The position numbers were made by a program, and so were the translations under genes. The notes below the pieces were generated by a model that saw nothing but the letters and a program-made list of their open reading frames with translations, was not told the DNA's origin and ran no database searches. Of a stretch of DNA of 64,000 bases, positions 37,124 to 45,137 are shown one piece after another. The DNA comes from Rhodothermales bacterium (lineage in GTDB: Bacteria; Bacteroidota; Rhodothermia; Rhodothermales; UBA10348). The DNA lies in the NCBI GenBank assembly GCA_017643395.1, contig JAEPNP010000001.1:889806-953805 (forward strand), in the 5' to 3' direction. Positions within the stretch are counted from its first letter, which is position 1. The number at the start of each line of letters is the position of its first letter.

Positions 37124-37717
37124 CTAGTGTACCTGGAAGGGTACCATGGCCATGGTGTTGCCCCACACGACGCCCATCAGGCCGCCGTTGGCGCTCACGT
37201 CCATGAAGACAATGGAGAGCTGGTCCACGGAGGCGTCCACCGAAGTGGTTTGCATGGTTGCCCGGGCCACGTCCATGTCCGGGGAGTATCCGTAGGAGCC
37301 CCAGATGCCCTCTTCATTCTCGTCCCTAGGGTTGACCTTGCCCTTGTGGTTTGAAATGATCAGCGTCCAGGAGGTCGGGCTGTTCAGCTCGGCGAACATG
37401 GTGTACGTGCCGGCCGGCACATGCTGCCCGCCAATCATCAGGTCCGTCTCCGTCATCAGGCTGGTGGACTGGTTCGCCCCGAGACGCCAGACCGGCGCAC
37501 CCGCGTACAGGCTCTTTCCGTACTCCTCGCCAGAACCGAAGATGTTGGTGCGTCCGCGCAGGATCGGCCGACCGTAGTCAACAGTGATCCACGGGCCTTC
37601 CCGGCTTCCGATCTGGGTCTGAGCCTGTCCACGCGGCGATGCCGGTAACTGGGCGTGGGCTACATCGGCAAAGCCGAGCAGGAGGGCAAAAAAGACGGCT
37701 ACGTAAGAGAGTCGCAT
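37124..37717 (-). CDS. DUF2911 protein, exported
   Basis: 197 aa with signal peptide MRLSYVAVFFALLLGFADVAHA. The DUF2911 pattern is clear: ITVDYGRPILRGRTNIFG, LYAGAPVWRLGANQSTSL, VPAGTYTMFAELNSPTSW and FMDVSANGGLMGVVWGNTMA. The family is common in Bacteroidota and of unknown function, predicted beta-rich and periplasmic. Last of a four-gene minus-strand run (cytochrome lipoprotein, YceI, DUF5777, DUF2911). Confidence 0.88.
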   Translation of the reverse strand: MRLSYVAVFFALLLGFADVAHAQLPASPRGQAQTQIGSREGPWITVDYGRPILRGRTNIFGSGEEYGKSLYAGAPVWRLGANQSTSLMTETDLMIGGQHVPAGTYTMFAELNSPTSWTLIISNHKGKVNPRDENEEGIWGSYGYSPDMDVARATMQTTSVDASVDQLSIVFMDVSANGGLMGVVWGNTMAMVPFQVH

Positions 37718-37734
37718 CGGAGTGAGGGAAGGAT

Positions 37735-38592
37735 TTACAGGGCAAACACCCGGTTGATGTTGAATCCCCAGCGGAAGTCGCCGGAGAAGAAGTCGTCGTC
37801 GTTGCGGGCGAGCATGTGCTGCTCGATCAGCCAGTCGCTCGAGCTGAAGAACAACTGGAACACATGTCCCCCGGTTTCGAGGTCCAGGCCGATCGAGAAC
37901 GCATCGGTGGTGCCGTCCGAGCGCTCGCCGAGTACCGGCATGTACTCCACGATCAGCGCCACCTGCTCGTTGAGCTCCCAGGAAGCAGCAAGACCAAGCC
38001 CGAGGTGGGTATTCTCCTCAACCACCCGCTGCCCCTGCGCGTCCCGCTCGATGTACACCGTGTTCAGATGGCTGACCATCGGTGACACCTGCACACTCAC
38101 CTTGTCAGACAGCCGCCGAGCCAGCATCACCATGCCGGCGTAGCTCAACCGGTCCTGGAAGCTGAAGCCATTCTCGAGTGTGGTGATCCCCACATCGCCC
38201 ATCACCGCCAGCTCAACCGGACTGGAGCCGCTGACGGTCTGCCGGAGCAGGTTGGCCTTGACGCGGAAGTCGTAGACTTTGTCGTAGCGGGATCGGCCCA
38301 TGCCGAGCGTGATGCGATCCGTCAGGCCGTAGTCCAGCCCGAAGCGAATATTGGCCGCTCCGTCCAGGCCCCACAGGTTCTCGACGCCGGATGACACCAG
38401 CCCGAAGGAATGCTTGATGCTGTAGTTCAGGTTGCCCGATCCAAGAGGCGTCACCGACTGAAGTCCGATCAGCGTGGGTGCCCAGAACAGCTCCTTCACG
38501 GGCCTGTTCGGGTCTGCCCGCTCGCGGGACATCTGGGCGATGGCGTCTGTGGCGGTCAGAACCGCCAGGAGGGAAAGGACGGCAGCGCGCAT
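37735..38592 (-). CDS. DUF5777 beta-barrel-like outer-membrane protein
   Basis: 285 aa with signal peptide MRAAVLSLLAVLTATDAIAQ. Alternating hydrophobic strands, GGHVFQLFFSSSDWLIEQ and DDFFSGDFRWGFNINRVF at the C-terminus are those of the DUF5777 family of Bacteroidota, likely an outer-membrane barrel. Its start is one base past the stop of the YceI gene, so they are co-transcribed. The recurrent grouping with YceI and a small cytochrome suggests a shared envelope role, not known. Confidence 0.82.
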   Translation of the reverse strand: MRAAVLSLLAVLTATDAIAQMSRERADPNRPVKELFWAPTLIGLQSVTPLGSGNLNYSIKHSFGLVSSGVENLWGLDGAANIRFGLDYGLTDRITLGMGRSRYDKVYDFRVKANLLRQTVSGSSPVELAVMGDVGITTLENGFSFQDRLSYAGMVMLARRLSDKVSVQVSPMVSHLNTVYIERDAQGQRVVEENTHLGLGLAASWELNEQVALIVEYMPVLGERSDGTTDAFSIGLDLETGGHVFQLFFSSSDWLIEQHMLARNDDDFFSGDFRWGFNINRVFAL

Positions 38593-38593
38593 G

Positions 38594-39133
38594 TCAGGTA
38601 CCAGGTTCGGGTGGAAGCAGAGCAGAAATCTGGATTTTCTGCTGGGGATCGACCTTTACAATCAAGAGGCTGGGTGGCTTGATGTCGTAATCGTCCAGAT
38701 TCAGCACCCAGGCGGCATTGAGCACCATGCCGTCGGCCGTCGGCTCCAGGGTACCCTCCACCGTCAGCGGCCGGGAGACGCCGTGGATGGTGAAGGTGCC
38801 TTCTACCGATACGTCCTGCACGCCGCCCGCCGGATCGAAGTCCGAAGTCAGTTTGCCGAAGAACTCCGCAAACGGAAACTCGTCCGTTTTCAGCGTTTTG
38901 CGCATGTCCTTGTCGCGCTTGCGGATGCCGGTGTCCAGTGTCTCCAGGTCCAGGTAGAAGTCCACCGTGGAGTCAGGCAGCGATATCCGCCCGACAAGGG
39001 CATCGCTCTCCCCCACGAACGAATGCAAGGGCACGCTTGACTCAAATTCTGCGTGCCCCGTCTCCGTCAGAAAGCTTTGTGCCGCCACGGGGGCGACCAG
39101 AACGAGTGCAGCAAGGAGGGTTATGAGGCGCAT
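38594..39133 (-). CDS. YceI-family lipid-binding protein
   Basis: 179 aa with signal peptide MRLITLLAALVLVAPVAA. It shows the YceI pattern: HAEFESSVPLHSFVGES, FYLDLETLDTGIRKRDKDM, FPFAEFFGKLTSDF, VEGTFTIHGVSRPLTVEG. YceI proteins form a lipocalin-like barrel that can bind isoprenoid chains in the periplasm. The gene starts directly at the end of the upstream cytochrome gene with no gap. Confidence 0.9.
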   Translation of the reverse strand: MRLITLLAALVLVAPVAAQSFLTETGHAEFESSVPLHSFVGESDALVGRISLPDSTVDFYLDLETLDTGIRKRDKDMRKTLKTDEFPFAEFFGKLTSDFDPAGGVQDVSVEGTFTIHGVSRPLTVEGTLEPTADGMVLNAAWVLNLDDYDIKPPSLLIVKVDPQQKIQISALLPPEPGT

Positions 39134-39535
39134 CTAGTTGTCCTCCGCGCCGTCGTCGATCCACTGACGAATGAGCGCAATGTCGGATGCGGACAGGGGC
39201 GCCGCGCCAAGTGGCATCCGGGATCCCTGTGAAGGATTGGGACTGATCTTATCCACCAGGGGACTGGCGTCCGCGTCGCCGGCCACCACGGTCGGACCGC
39301 TGTACTGGAAACCAACGCTGGCCATCACATCTGCATACGTGCTCAGGTTGATCCCGTTGGTGGTCTCACCGACATGACAACCGAAACCGCCGCAACCGCG
39401 ATTGAATATCGGCTGCACATCCGCCGCAAAGCCTACCGACGGCCCCGGGTCCACGATCATACTGTTGTCGATCTGTTTGCTTTGGCAGCCTGCAAGCAGA
39501 AGCAGGGCCAGCGTCGGGGGGAATAATCGCTGCAT
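39134..39535 (-). CDS. Small c-type cytochrome-like lipoprotein (CX4CH)
   Basis: 133 aa with lipoprotein signal MQRLFPPTLALLLLAGCQSK. The haem-binding region is VQPIFNRGCGGFGCHVG, where two Cys are separated by four residues before His (CX4CH rather than CXXCH). The C-terminal part has SRMPLG, with the Met expected as distal ligand, and DIALIRQWIDDGA. Similar domains in Bacteroidota have Cys-x4-CysHis. First gene of the envelope cluster that ends at 37124. Confidence 0.75.
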   Translation of the reverse strand: MQRLFPPTLALLLLAGCQSKQIDNSMIVDPGPSVGFAADVQPIFNRGCGGFGCHVGETTNGINLSTYADVMASVGFQYSGPTVVAGDADASPLVDKISPNPSQGSRMPLGAAPLSASDIALIRQWIDDGAEDN

Positions 39536-39601
39536 GGAGGCAATTGTAACCGTTCCGGCGGTAATTGGCGGCTGGGGTCATGGGTTCCGGCCGCAGGTCG
39601 C

Positions 39602-40348
39602 TCAAACGACTGAAACGTCGGGCTCTGCGGCTGTGCCGTACTGCCGACGCCACCAAAAGGGCAGGTACATGAGCAGAAAGAGACCCAGCGCGATGGCCTC
39701 GAGGACCAGGATGTAGTAGGGCCAATCCGGCATCAGATCGAGCGCGCTCGCTATGTCCGGCTTGCCGTTTACGTAGAGGTAATTCGAGCCCAACCCCGCA
39801 TTGACGAAATAGACAAAGAGCGCGTACACGTTGAGGCCGGCAAAGGTCTCCCACAGGTCGCGCATCGTCGGGAAGGCACGCTCGACGATCACCACCCAGA
39901 ATCCCGCCAGCACGAGCACTCCGTGAGAAAACATGGCCTCCCAATAGCGGAAGTGCGGATACCCGTACTCGGCGGCGTCTGGCGTGATGATGGCCTGAAT
40001 GGCACCGCCGATTCCCAGGAAGTAGACCAGCGGATACAGCCGACGCAGGTCGAAGACCAGGGCCGCCATGCTCACGTAGGTCATGATGCCACACATGTGC
40101 AGTGGCAGAAGCGTTTGGGCAGACCACGCGCCCCCCATCGCCCAAAAACTGTGTGAGGCGATCTCCATGACCGCCATGGACGCGGCCATCGTCCAGCGCG
40201 CGGTACGGCGTCCCGTCTCCGTCATCCCGCGACCGGCCCGCACAATGAGCCAGATCGCGAGCGCCATGCCCAGAACGGTCCAGAGATGCGCTGGACCGAA
40301 GAGTTCAAACGGCGCGCCGCTGTAGTCGAATTCGAAGTACCGCCCCAT
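39602..40348 (-). CDS. TIGR02206 family integral membrane protein
   Basis: 248 aa from the ATG at 40348; a TTG three codons upstream (40357) is in frame. About six or seven membrane helices. The pattern FGPAHLWTVLGMALAIWLIV, LLPLHMCGIMTYVSMAAL, YFLGIGGAIQAIITPDA, FSHGVLVLAGFW and FAGLNVYALFVYFVNAGLGSNY matches the TIGR02206 (YwaF-like) family of unknown function. Single gene, 66 bases upstream of the envelope cluster. Confidence 0.85.
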   Translation of the reverse strand: MGRYFEFDYSGAPFELFGPAHLWTVLGMALAIWLIVRAGRGMTETGRRTARWTMAASMAVMEIASHSFWAMGGAWSAQTLLPLHMCGIMTYVSMAALVFDLRRLYPLVYFLGIGGAIQAIITPDAAEYGYPHFRYWEAMFSHGVLVLAGFWVVIVERAFPTMRDLWETFAGLNVYALFVYFVNAGLGSNYLYVNGKPDIASALDLMPDWPYYILVLEAIALGLFLLMYLPFWWRRQYGTAAEPDVSVV

Positions 40349-40428
40349 CGTTCGCAAGTATCGTTTGCGGGACGGGGCGGGTCAACGCGGCATCACTAGG
40401 GGCGCTGGGCTTGCGGGGCCTCCAGCAG

Positions 40429-41589
40429 TCAGGCCTTGGGCAGTTCGATGGTGAATCGCGCACCGACACCCGGCGTGCCCGTGGCCCAGATCAGCCCGTT
40501 GTGGCGTTCCACAATCAGTCGGCAAAGCCCCAGACTCAGGCCAGGGGTCGATCCGGACGGGCGGGCCTGCGTGGTCTCGAACATATGGAAGATGTGTCGC
40601 GCCATATCCCGGGAAAAGCCGACGCCGTTGTCAGCGACGCTGACCCTGACCTTGTTGTCCTCAAGCCCCGGCTGGCTGGGCATGGGCTCGGAGGCAATTC
40701 TGATCACGGGCTTTACGCTGTCCCGTCTGAATTTCAGCGCGTTCGCCATCAGGTTGCTGAACAGCTGGCGCAACAGGGTCGGATCTCCGGGTACCGTGGC
40801 AAGGCGGCCTACCTCGACGGTCGCCTCAAGCGCATCGATTTCCAGGCGACGTTCCGCCACGACTGCGCGCACGAGCCCGGTCAGATTAACGTCGCGGAAG
40901 ACCATTTCCTGGCCCCGCACACGTGCGAGCGTCGTCACGTCGTCGATACGCTCTTTCATGGAGCCGACCGACGCGCGGATATGGGCGATGTACTCTCCGG
41001 CTGGGTGCGGCAGTTTCTGGGACTCGTCCTTGAAGAGCAGATCGGCGGCCAGCTTGATGCTGCCCACCGGCTCGCGAAGCTCCTGGGCAACCCGCACGGC
41101 AAGACTGTCCAGCTGTGCGCCATCCCCGCCTGTCCCCTCCCCGGGAAGTTGCTCGACGTGGCCTGTAATGTTCTCAAAGGAGATGAGCAGGAGGTTGTCT
41201 TCGAGCGGAACGACATCGCCCGTGAACACAGTCTGCGGTCCGGAGGGCGGCCTGTACTCGATGGCGCCCAGATGAACCTTGCTGTTTGTGTCCAGCGATT
41301 CATTCAGCCGGCCGTTCAGGCCCATGGCAGAGATGCCAGGCAGCACTTCCTCAAGGCTGCACCCGGCAGCTGCTCGTGACCCCGCCGAGCCCGAGCCTAT
41401 GGCGCGCTCTGCGGCGCGGTTGTAGTCCTTGATGCGGAACGTGCCGTCAGTCCTGCGCTCGAGTATCGCCATTCCGTGGCCGGACAACTGGAACACAGCC
41501 TCATACGGCGATCCCTCGTCACGACCCAACCTTGAGCCGTTCTGGGGAAAAACCCTGCTTAGCGTGGTTTCTGCCGGAAACGAGGCCAT
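40429..41589 (-). CDS. Histidine-kinase-like protein lacking the phosphoacceptor His
   Basis: 386 aa from the ATG at 41589 (a TTG at 41640 is in frame). Residues 25-145 form a PAS-like domain (YEAVFQLSGHGMAILER). The dimerisation helix reads VRVAQELREPVGSIKLAADL, where Gln169 (codon CAG at 41083-41085) stands at the usual His. The ATPase domain has the N box (NLMANALKF), DNGVGFS (G1) and LSLGLCRLIVERHNGLI (G2), so nucleotide binding looks possible. No response regulator is adjacent and no membrane segment is present. Either a pseudokinase or a kinase that uses another residue. Confidence 0.82.
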   Translation of the reverse strand: MASFPAETTLSRVFPQNGSRLGRDEGSPYEAVFQLSGHGMAILERRTDGTFRIKDYNRAAERAIGSGSAGSRAAAGCSLEEVLPGISAMGLNGRLNESLDTNSKVHLGAIEYRPPSGPQTVFTGDVVPLEDNLLLISFENITGHVEQLPGEGTGGDGAQLDSLAVRVAQELREPVGSIKLAADLLFKDESQKLPHPAGEYIAHIRASVGSMKERIDDVTTLARVRGQEMVFRDVNLTGLVRAVVAERRLEIDALEATVEVGRLATVPGDPTLLRQLFSNLMANALKFRRDSVKPVIRIASEPMPSQPGLEDNKVRVSVADNGVGFSRDMARHIFHMFETTQARPSGSTPGLSLGLCRLIVERHNGLIWATGTPGVGARFTIELPKA

Positions 41590-41681
41590 TAAAGCCGATA
41601 ATCGTCGTAGTGCCTGAACGAGAATCGTACAAACCTTCAAATCCGCTGTCTATCGGGGCAATCACCTGCCTCGGTGTAGGC

Positions 41682-42596
41682 TCAGTCTGATAAGCTCGTA
41701 GGATTCGTCCTACGCGAGCCGACAAACCGCAGGCGGCCGGGCTCGATGCGACAGGCGACACGGGTGGCCGATCGCGCCAGAATCTCACCGTCGGCATGCA
41801 CCGGCAGGCCGGCCGGACAGCCGATGAGGAATTCGGTCCCCTCCGCCAGCGTGACGGCCGGAATCGAGCGGTGGCTGCCTTCAATCACACGCGGAATCAC
41901 CCGCATTGCCGTCAGTGCCGGCAGGTGGTCCACCAGGCACGCCTGGAACACCCCGTCGCAGGGGTCGGCATCGGGGGTGATCAGGAAGGCCCCACCGGAT
42001 CGGGCCCCGTTTCCGATTGTGCCGAACATCATGGACCCGGACCATGCCTGTCCGTTCACTGTGGCTTCGGGAGACCTCCAAACGGCAAGCGTGTGCATGG
42101 TAGCCACGAGATATCGTGCAAGACCCGGAAGGAAGCGCCAGGTCCGGGAACGAATGGACGCGGCCGCATCAAATCCGGCGCCGACGGCATTCAGGAAGGG
42201 CTCCTCCTGCCCATCGTCGATACGCACCCAGCCGAGGTCCACCTGTGTGCTCTCCCCGCGGGCAATGGACTGGATGGCAGGCTGCGGGCCCGCGGGCAAC
42301 CCCATGGCATGGGCGAAGTCATTGCCCGTACCCACCGGAATGATGCCCAGTCCTGCCCGAAATCCCGATCGTGCCAGCCCCATCAGGGTGACGTGCACGG
42401 TTCCGTCACCTCCGGCCGCCACAACGGTATCGCCTGCGCCCGCCTCGGCGGCAGCAACGCGTGCCTCTTCGGCTGTATGTGTTTCGATCCATTGCACGTC
42501 CGGAATCGCCTCAGACACCATCGCCCGAATCGTGCGCCGCAGTCGGCGCACCCGGCCCCCGCGGGCTCTTGCGTTGAAAATGACCCGGGTGGCCAA
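41682..42596 (-). CDS. Diacylglycerol-kinase-family lipid kinase
   Basis: About 304 aa. The catalytic domain begins at RVIFNARARGGRVRRLRRTI and has GDTVVAAGGDGTVHVTLMGL with the GGDGT nucleotide motif, GIIPVGTGNDFAHAMGLPAG, and LVDHLPALTAMRVIPRVIEG. It is related to DgkB/YegS/BmrU kinases that phosphorylate diacylglycerol or similar lipids. No ATG fits; TTG codons at 42596 and 42611 are the candidates, both touching the end of the upstream ada gene, so the start is uncertain. Confidence 0.85.
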   Translation of the reverse strand: MATRVIFNARARGGRVRRLRRTIRAMVSEAIPDVQWIETHTAEEARVAAAEAGAGDTVVAAGGDGTVHVTLMGLARSGFRAGLGIIPVGTGNDFAHAMGLPAGPQPAIQSIARGESTQVDLGWVRIDDGQEEPFLNAVGAGFDAAASIRSRTWRFLPGLARYLVATMHTLAVWRSPEATVNGQAWSGSMMFGTIGNGARSGGAFLITPDADPCDGVFQACLVDHLPALTAMRVIPRVIEGSHRSIPAVTLAEGTEFLIGCPAGLPVHADGEILARSATRVACRIEPGRLRFVGSRRTNPTSLSD

Positions 42597-42597
42597 A

Positions 42598-43659
42598 TCA
42601 GGCGGATCCAAGCACAAAAAGGCCCTGCTCGTGATCCAGCAGCTTGCGCTTGCGCCAGAGCCCGCCACCGTACCCGGTGAGCTTGCCGTCCTTGCCAATG
42701 ACCCGATGGCAGGGAATGATGATGGCAATGCGGTTGTCGCCGTTCGCCCGCGCCACAGCGCGCATCCCGGTCGGCATGCCGATGCCTTCTGCGATGGCCC
42801 CGTAGTGCGTGGTGGTTCCGAAAGGGATCTCCAGGAGCGCGTGCCAGACCTTCTCCTGAAACTCGGTTCCGGTCATCTTGAGCGGGACCTCGAAGCGCTG
42901 GAGGGTGCCTTCGAAATAGGCGTCCAGTTCCCTCTGGAGCTGTTCGAGGATGGCGTTTGTACCCGGCGCCATGGGGGCGCCCAGTCGTTTCTGGATGCGT
43001 GAGACCTGGGTCTCCAGCATGCGTCGATCGGCGAACTCAAGAAGCAGCAGAGCCTCGTCGTCTGCGGCGGCGATCATCGGTCCGACCGGCGTCTCGATAC
43101 GCTGGCTGACGATGACGGCCGGTGTGTCAGTGGGCGTGGTGCCGGTCATCTTGCGCACGGCAGAGCCAAAGCCGGAGAGGGATTCATAGCCGGAATCATA
43201 CGCCGCCGCCGTGACGGATGCGCCCTCCCGGATCTGCCCCAGCGCCTGCTGTAGACGGCGCGCCCGGGCGTAGGCGTGAAAGGTCATGCCGTGCACCGAC
43301 TGGAACCACCGGCGAACGCGCTCCGGGCTGAGGTTCATGGCGCGCAGGTCCCGGTCCCGCCACCGTTTGTCCGGGTCCTGATCCACGGCGCGGAGCAGCG
43401 GCCGAAGCCACTCAGGTACCGTTGTCTCGCCCTCCATGGGCCGGCACCTTTTGCAGGGCCGGTAGCCGCTGAACAGCGCGTCGCGCTGGGTGGGAAAGAA
43501 TTCCACGTTCTCCGGCTTCGGTTTGCGCGCCGGGCATGAGGGCAGACAGAAAATCCCGGTAGTGCGCACGGCCGTGTAAAACAGTCCGTCAAAGGAGGCA
43601 TCACGGCCCATGAACGCCCGAATCATCTCATCGCGTTCGGGCAGCGTCTGCGTGATCAT
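42598..43659 (-). CDS. ada: Bifunctional Ada: AraC-type activator and O6-alkylguanine-DNA methyltransferase
   Basis: 353 aa. With the ATG at 43659, the zinc-site cysteines fall at 38, 42, 69 and 72 (GIFCLPSCPARK, YRPCKRCRP), exactly the E. coli Ada numbering, which supports this start over the TTG at 43695. An AraC helix-turn-helix region follows (RWFQSVHGMTFHAYARARRL), then the methyltransferase domain with the acceptor Cys317 in IIIPCHRVIG. Ada repairs methylphosphotriesters and O6-methylguanine, and when methylated at Cys38 activates its own gene. Divergent from tryptophanase by 89 bases. Confidence 0.95.
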   Translation of the reverse strand: MITQTLPERDEMIRAFMGRDASFDGLFYTAVRTTGIFCLPSCPARKPKPENVEFFPTQRDALFSGYRPCKRCRPMEGETTVPEWLRPLLRAVDQDPDKRWRDRDLRAMNLSPERVRRWFQSVHGMTFHAYARARRLQQALGQIREGASVTAAAYDSGYESLSGFGSAVRKMTGTTPTDTPAVIVSQRIETPVGPMIAAADDEALLLLEFADRRMLETQVSRIQKRLGAPMAPGTNAILEQLQRELDAYFEGTLQRFEVPLKMTGTEFQEKVWHALLEIPFGTTTHYGAIAEGIGMPTGMRAVARANGDNRIAIIIPCHRVIGKDGKLTGYGGGLWRKRKLLDHEQGLFVLGSA

Positions 43660-43748
43660 GCTGGAAGCGGTTTCAGTTTCGCAGAAGATGCCCAACGCGC
43701 CAGGGCAGCGCTACCGATTTTCAGGCGTCGAATTTTCGGGTATGGGTC

Positions 43749-45119
43749 ATGCGCATCATCGAGCCATTTCGCATCAAGGTCGTCGAGCCAATCCACTTCA
43801 CCACGCGGGAGGAGCGAGAGACCGTGCTGGAGAAGGCCGGGTTCAACCTCTTCAAGGTGCCCTCCCGGTCAGTGATCATAGATCTGCTGACGGACTCCGG
43901 AACCGGCGCGATGAGCGCCGAGCAGTGGGCCGCCATCATGCGCGGAGACGAAGCGTACGCAGGAAGTCCGAGCTTTGACCGGTTCGAGGCAGCCGTCAAG
44001 GACATTTTCGGGTTCAGGCACGTCATCCCCACCCACCAGGGGCGGGCTGCAGAACGCATCCTCGCGGCGACGCTGGTCAAGGCGGGGGATGTGGTGCCCA
44101 ACAACACGCACTTCGACACCACACGCGCCAACATCGAAGCCGTTGGCGCAACTGCGCTGGACTTGCCCTGCGCCGAGTCCGCGGACCTGTTCCGACCTGC
44201 GGACTTCAAGGGCAACATCGACCTGGATGCCCTGCAGCGCACGGTTGCGGAGCATCGGGAGCGCATTCCGTTCGTGATGATCACCGTGACAAACAACGGA
44301 GGCGGTGGTCAGCCGGTATCCATGGCCAACATTCGTGCGGCCTCCGAAATAGCTCGCGAAGCAGGCATTCCGTTCTACATCGATGCGTGCCGCTTTGCTG
44401 AGAACGCCTTCTTTATTCGGGAACGGGAAGCCGGCTACGGTGAACACGAACTGATCGACATCGCCCGGGAGATGTTCTCCTACGCCGATGGATGCACCAT
44501 GAGCGCCAAGAAGGACGGCATGGTGAACATCGGCGGCATCCTGTGCACGAACGATGAGCGCCTGGCCAAGCAGGAGGAGGAACTGCTCATCCTGACGGAG
44601 GGATTTCCAACCTACGGGGGGTTGGCCGGCAGGGACCTCGAGGCTGTCGCGGTCGGGCTTTATGAGGCTGTGCGCCTGGACTACCAGCGCTATCGGTTCT
44701 CGTCCACGGAATACCTGGGCAATCACATTGCCGCCGAAGGCATTCCCGTTCTGCAGCCGCCGGGCGGCCACGCCATTTATGTCGATGCGGGCTCCATGCT
44801 GCCCCACATCCCGGCGTCACAGTACCCGGGCCAGGCGCTTGTGGTTGAGCTCTATCGCCAGGGCGGAATCCGCACGGTGGAGATCGGGTCGGTAATGTTC
44901 GGCGCGGTGGATCCGGAGACCGGCAGCGAAAAGCCCGCCCGGTTCGAGCTGGTGCGGCTGGCGATCCCGCGGCGCACCTATACCAAGAGCCAGATCGACT
45001 ACGTGGTAGACGTGTTTCGCGAGCTGAAGGAGCGGTCCGACGGGATTCGTGGGGTGCGCATTGTGGAGCAGCCCAAGCGGCTTCGGCACTTCAGCGCGAA
45101 GTTCGCGCCCGCAGGGTAA
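43749..45119 (+). CDS. tnaA: Tryptophanase (beta-eliminating lyase)
   Basis: 456 aa. It aligns along its length with E. coli TnaA: EPFRIKVVEPIHFTTREERE, IDLLTDSGTGAMSAEQWAAI, MRGDEAYAGSPSF, PTHQGRAAERI, the PLP Lys in MSAKKDGMVNIGG, and the C-terminal LRHFSAKF. TnaA splits tryptophan to indole, pyruvate and ammonia; tyrosine phenol-lyase is the close alternative. The His in LRHFSAKF corresponds to a residue I recall as typical of tryptophanase rather than tyrosine phenol-lyase, so tryptophanase is preferred. No tnaC leader or tnaB permease is seen. Confidence 0.9.
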   Translation: MRIIEPFRIKVVEPIHFTTREERETVLEKAGFNLFKVPSRSVIIDLLTDSGTGAMSAEQWAAIMRGDEAYAGSPSFDRFEAAVKDIFGFRHVIPTHQGRAAERILAATLVKAGDVVPNNTHFDTTRANIEAVGATALDLPCAESADLFRPADFKGNIDLDALQRTVAEHRERIPFVMITVTNNGGGGQPVSMANIRAASEIAREAGIPFYIDACRFAENAFFIREREAGYGEHELIDIAREMFSYADGCTMSAKKDGMVNIGGILCTNDERLAKQEEELLILTEGFPTYGGLAGRDLEAVAVGLYEAVRLDYQRYRFSSTEYLGNHIAAEGIPVLQPPGGHAIYVDAGSMLPHIPASQYPGQALVVELYRQGGIRTVEIGSVMFGAVDPETGSEKPARFELVRLAIPRRTYTKSQIDYVVDVFRELKERSDGIRGVRIVEQPKRLRHFSAKFAPAG

Positions 45120-45137
45120 ACGCCAGGCGTTCTTGCC

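Noticed and set aside
43660-43695. TTG start of ada at 43695
   Set aside because: The ATG at 43659 places the four zinc cysteines at 38, 42, 69 and 72, the numbering of E. coli Ada.
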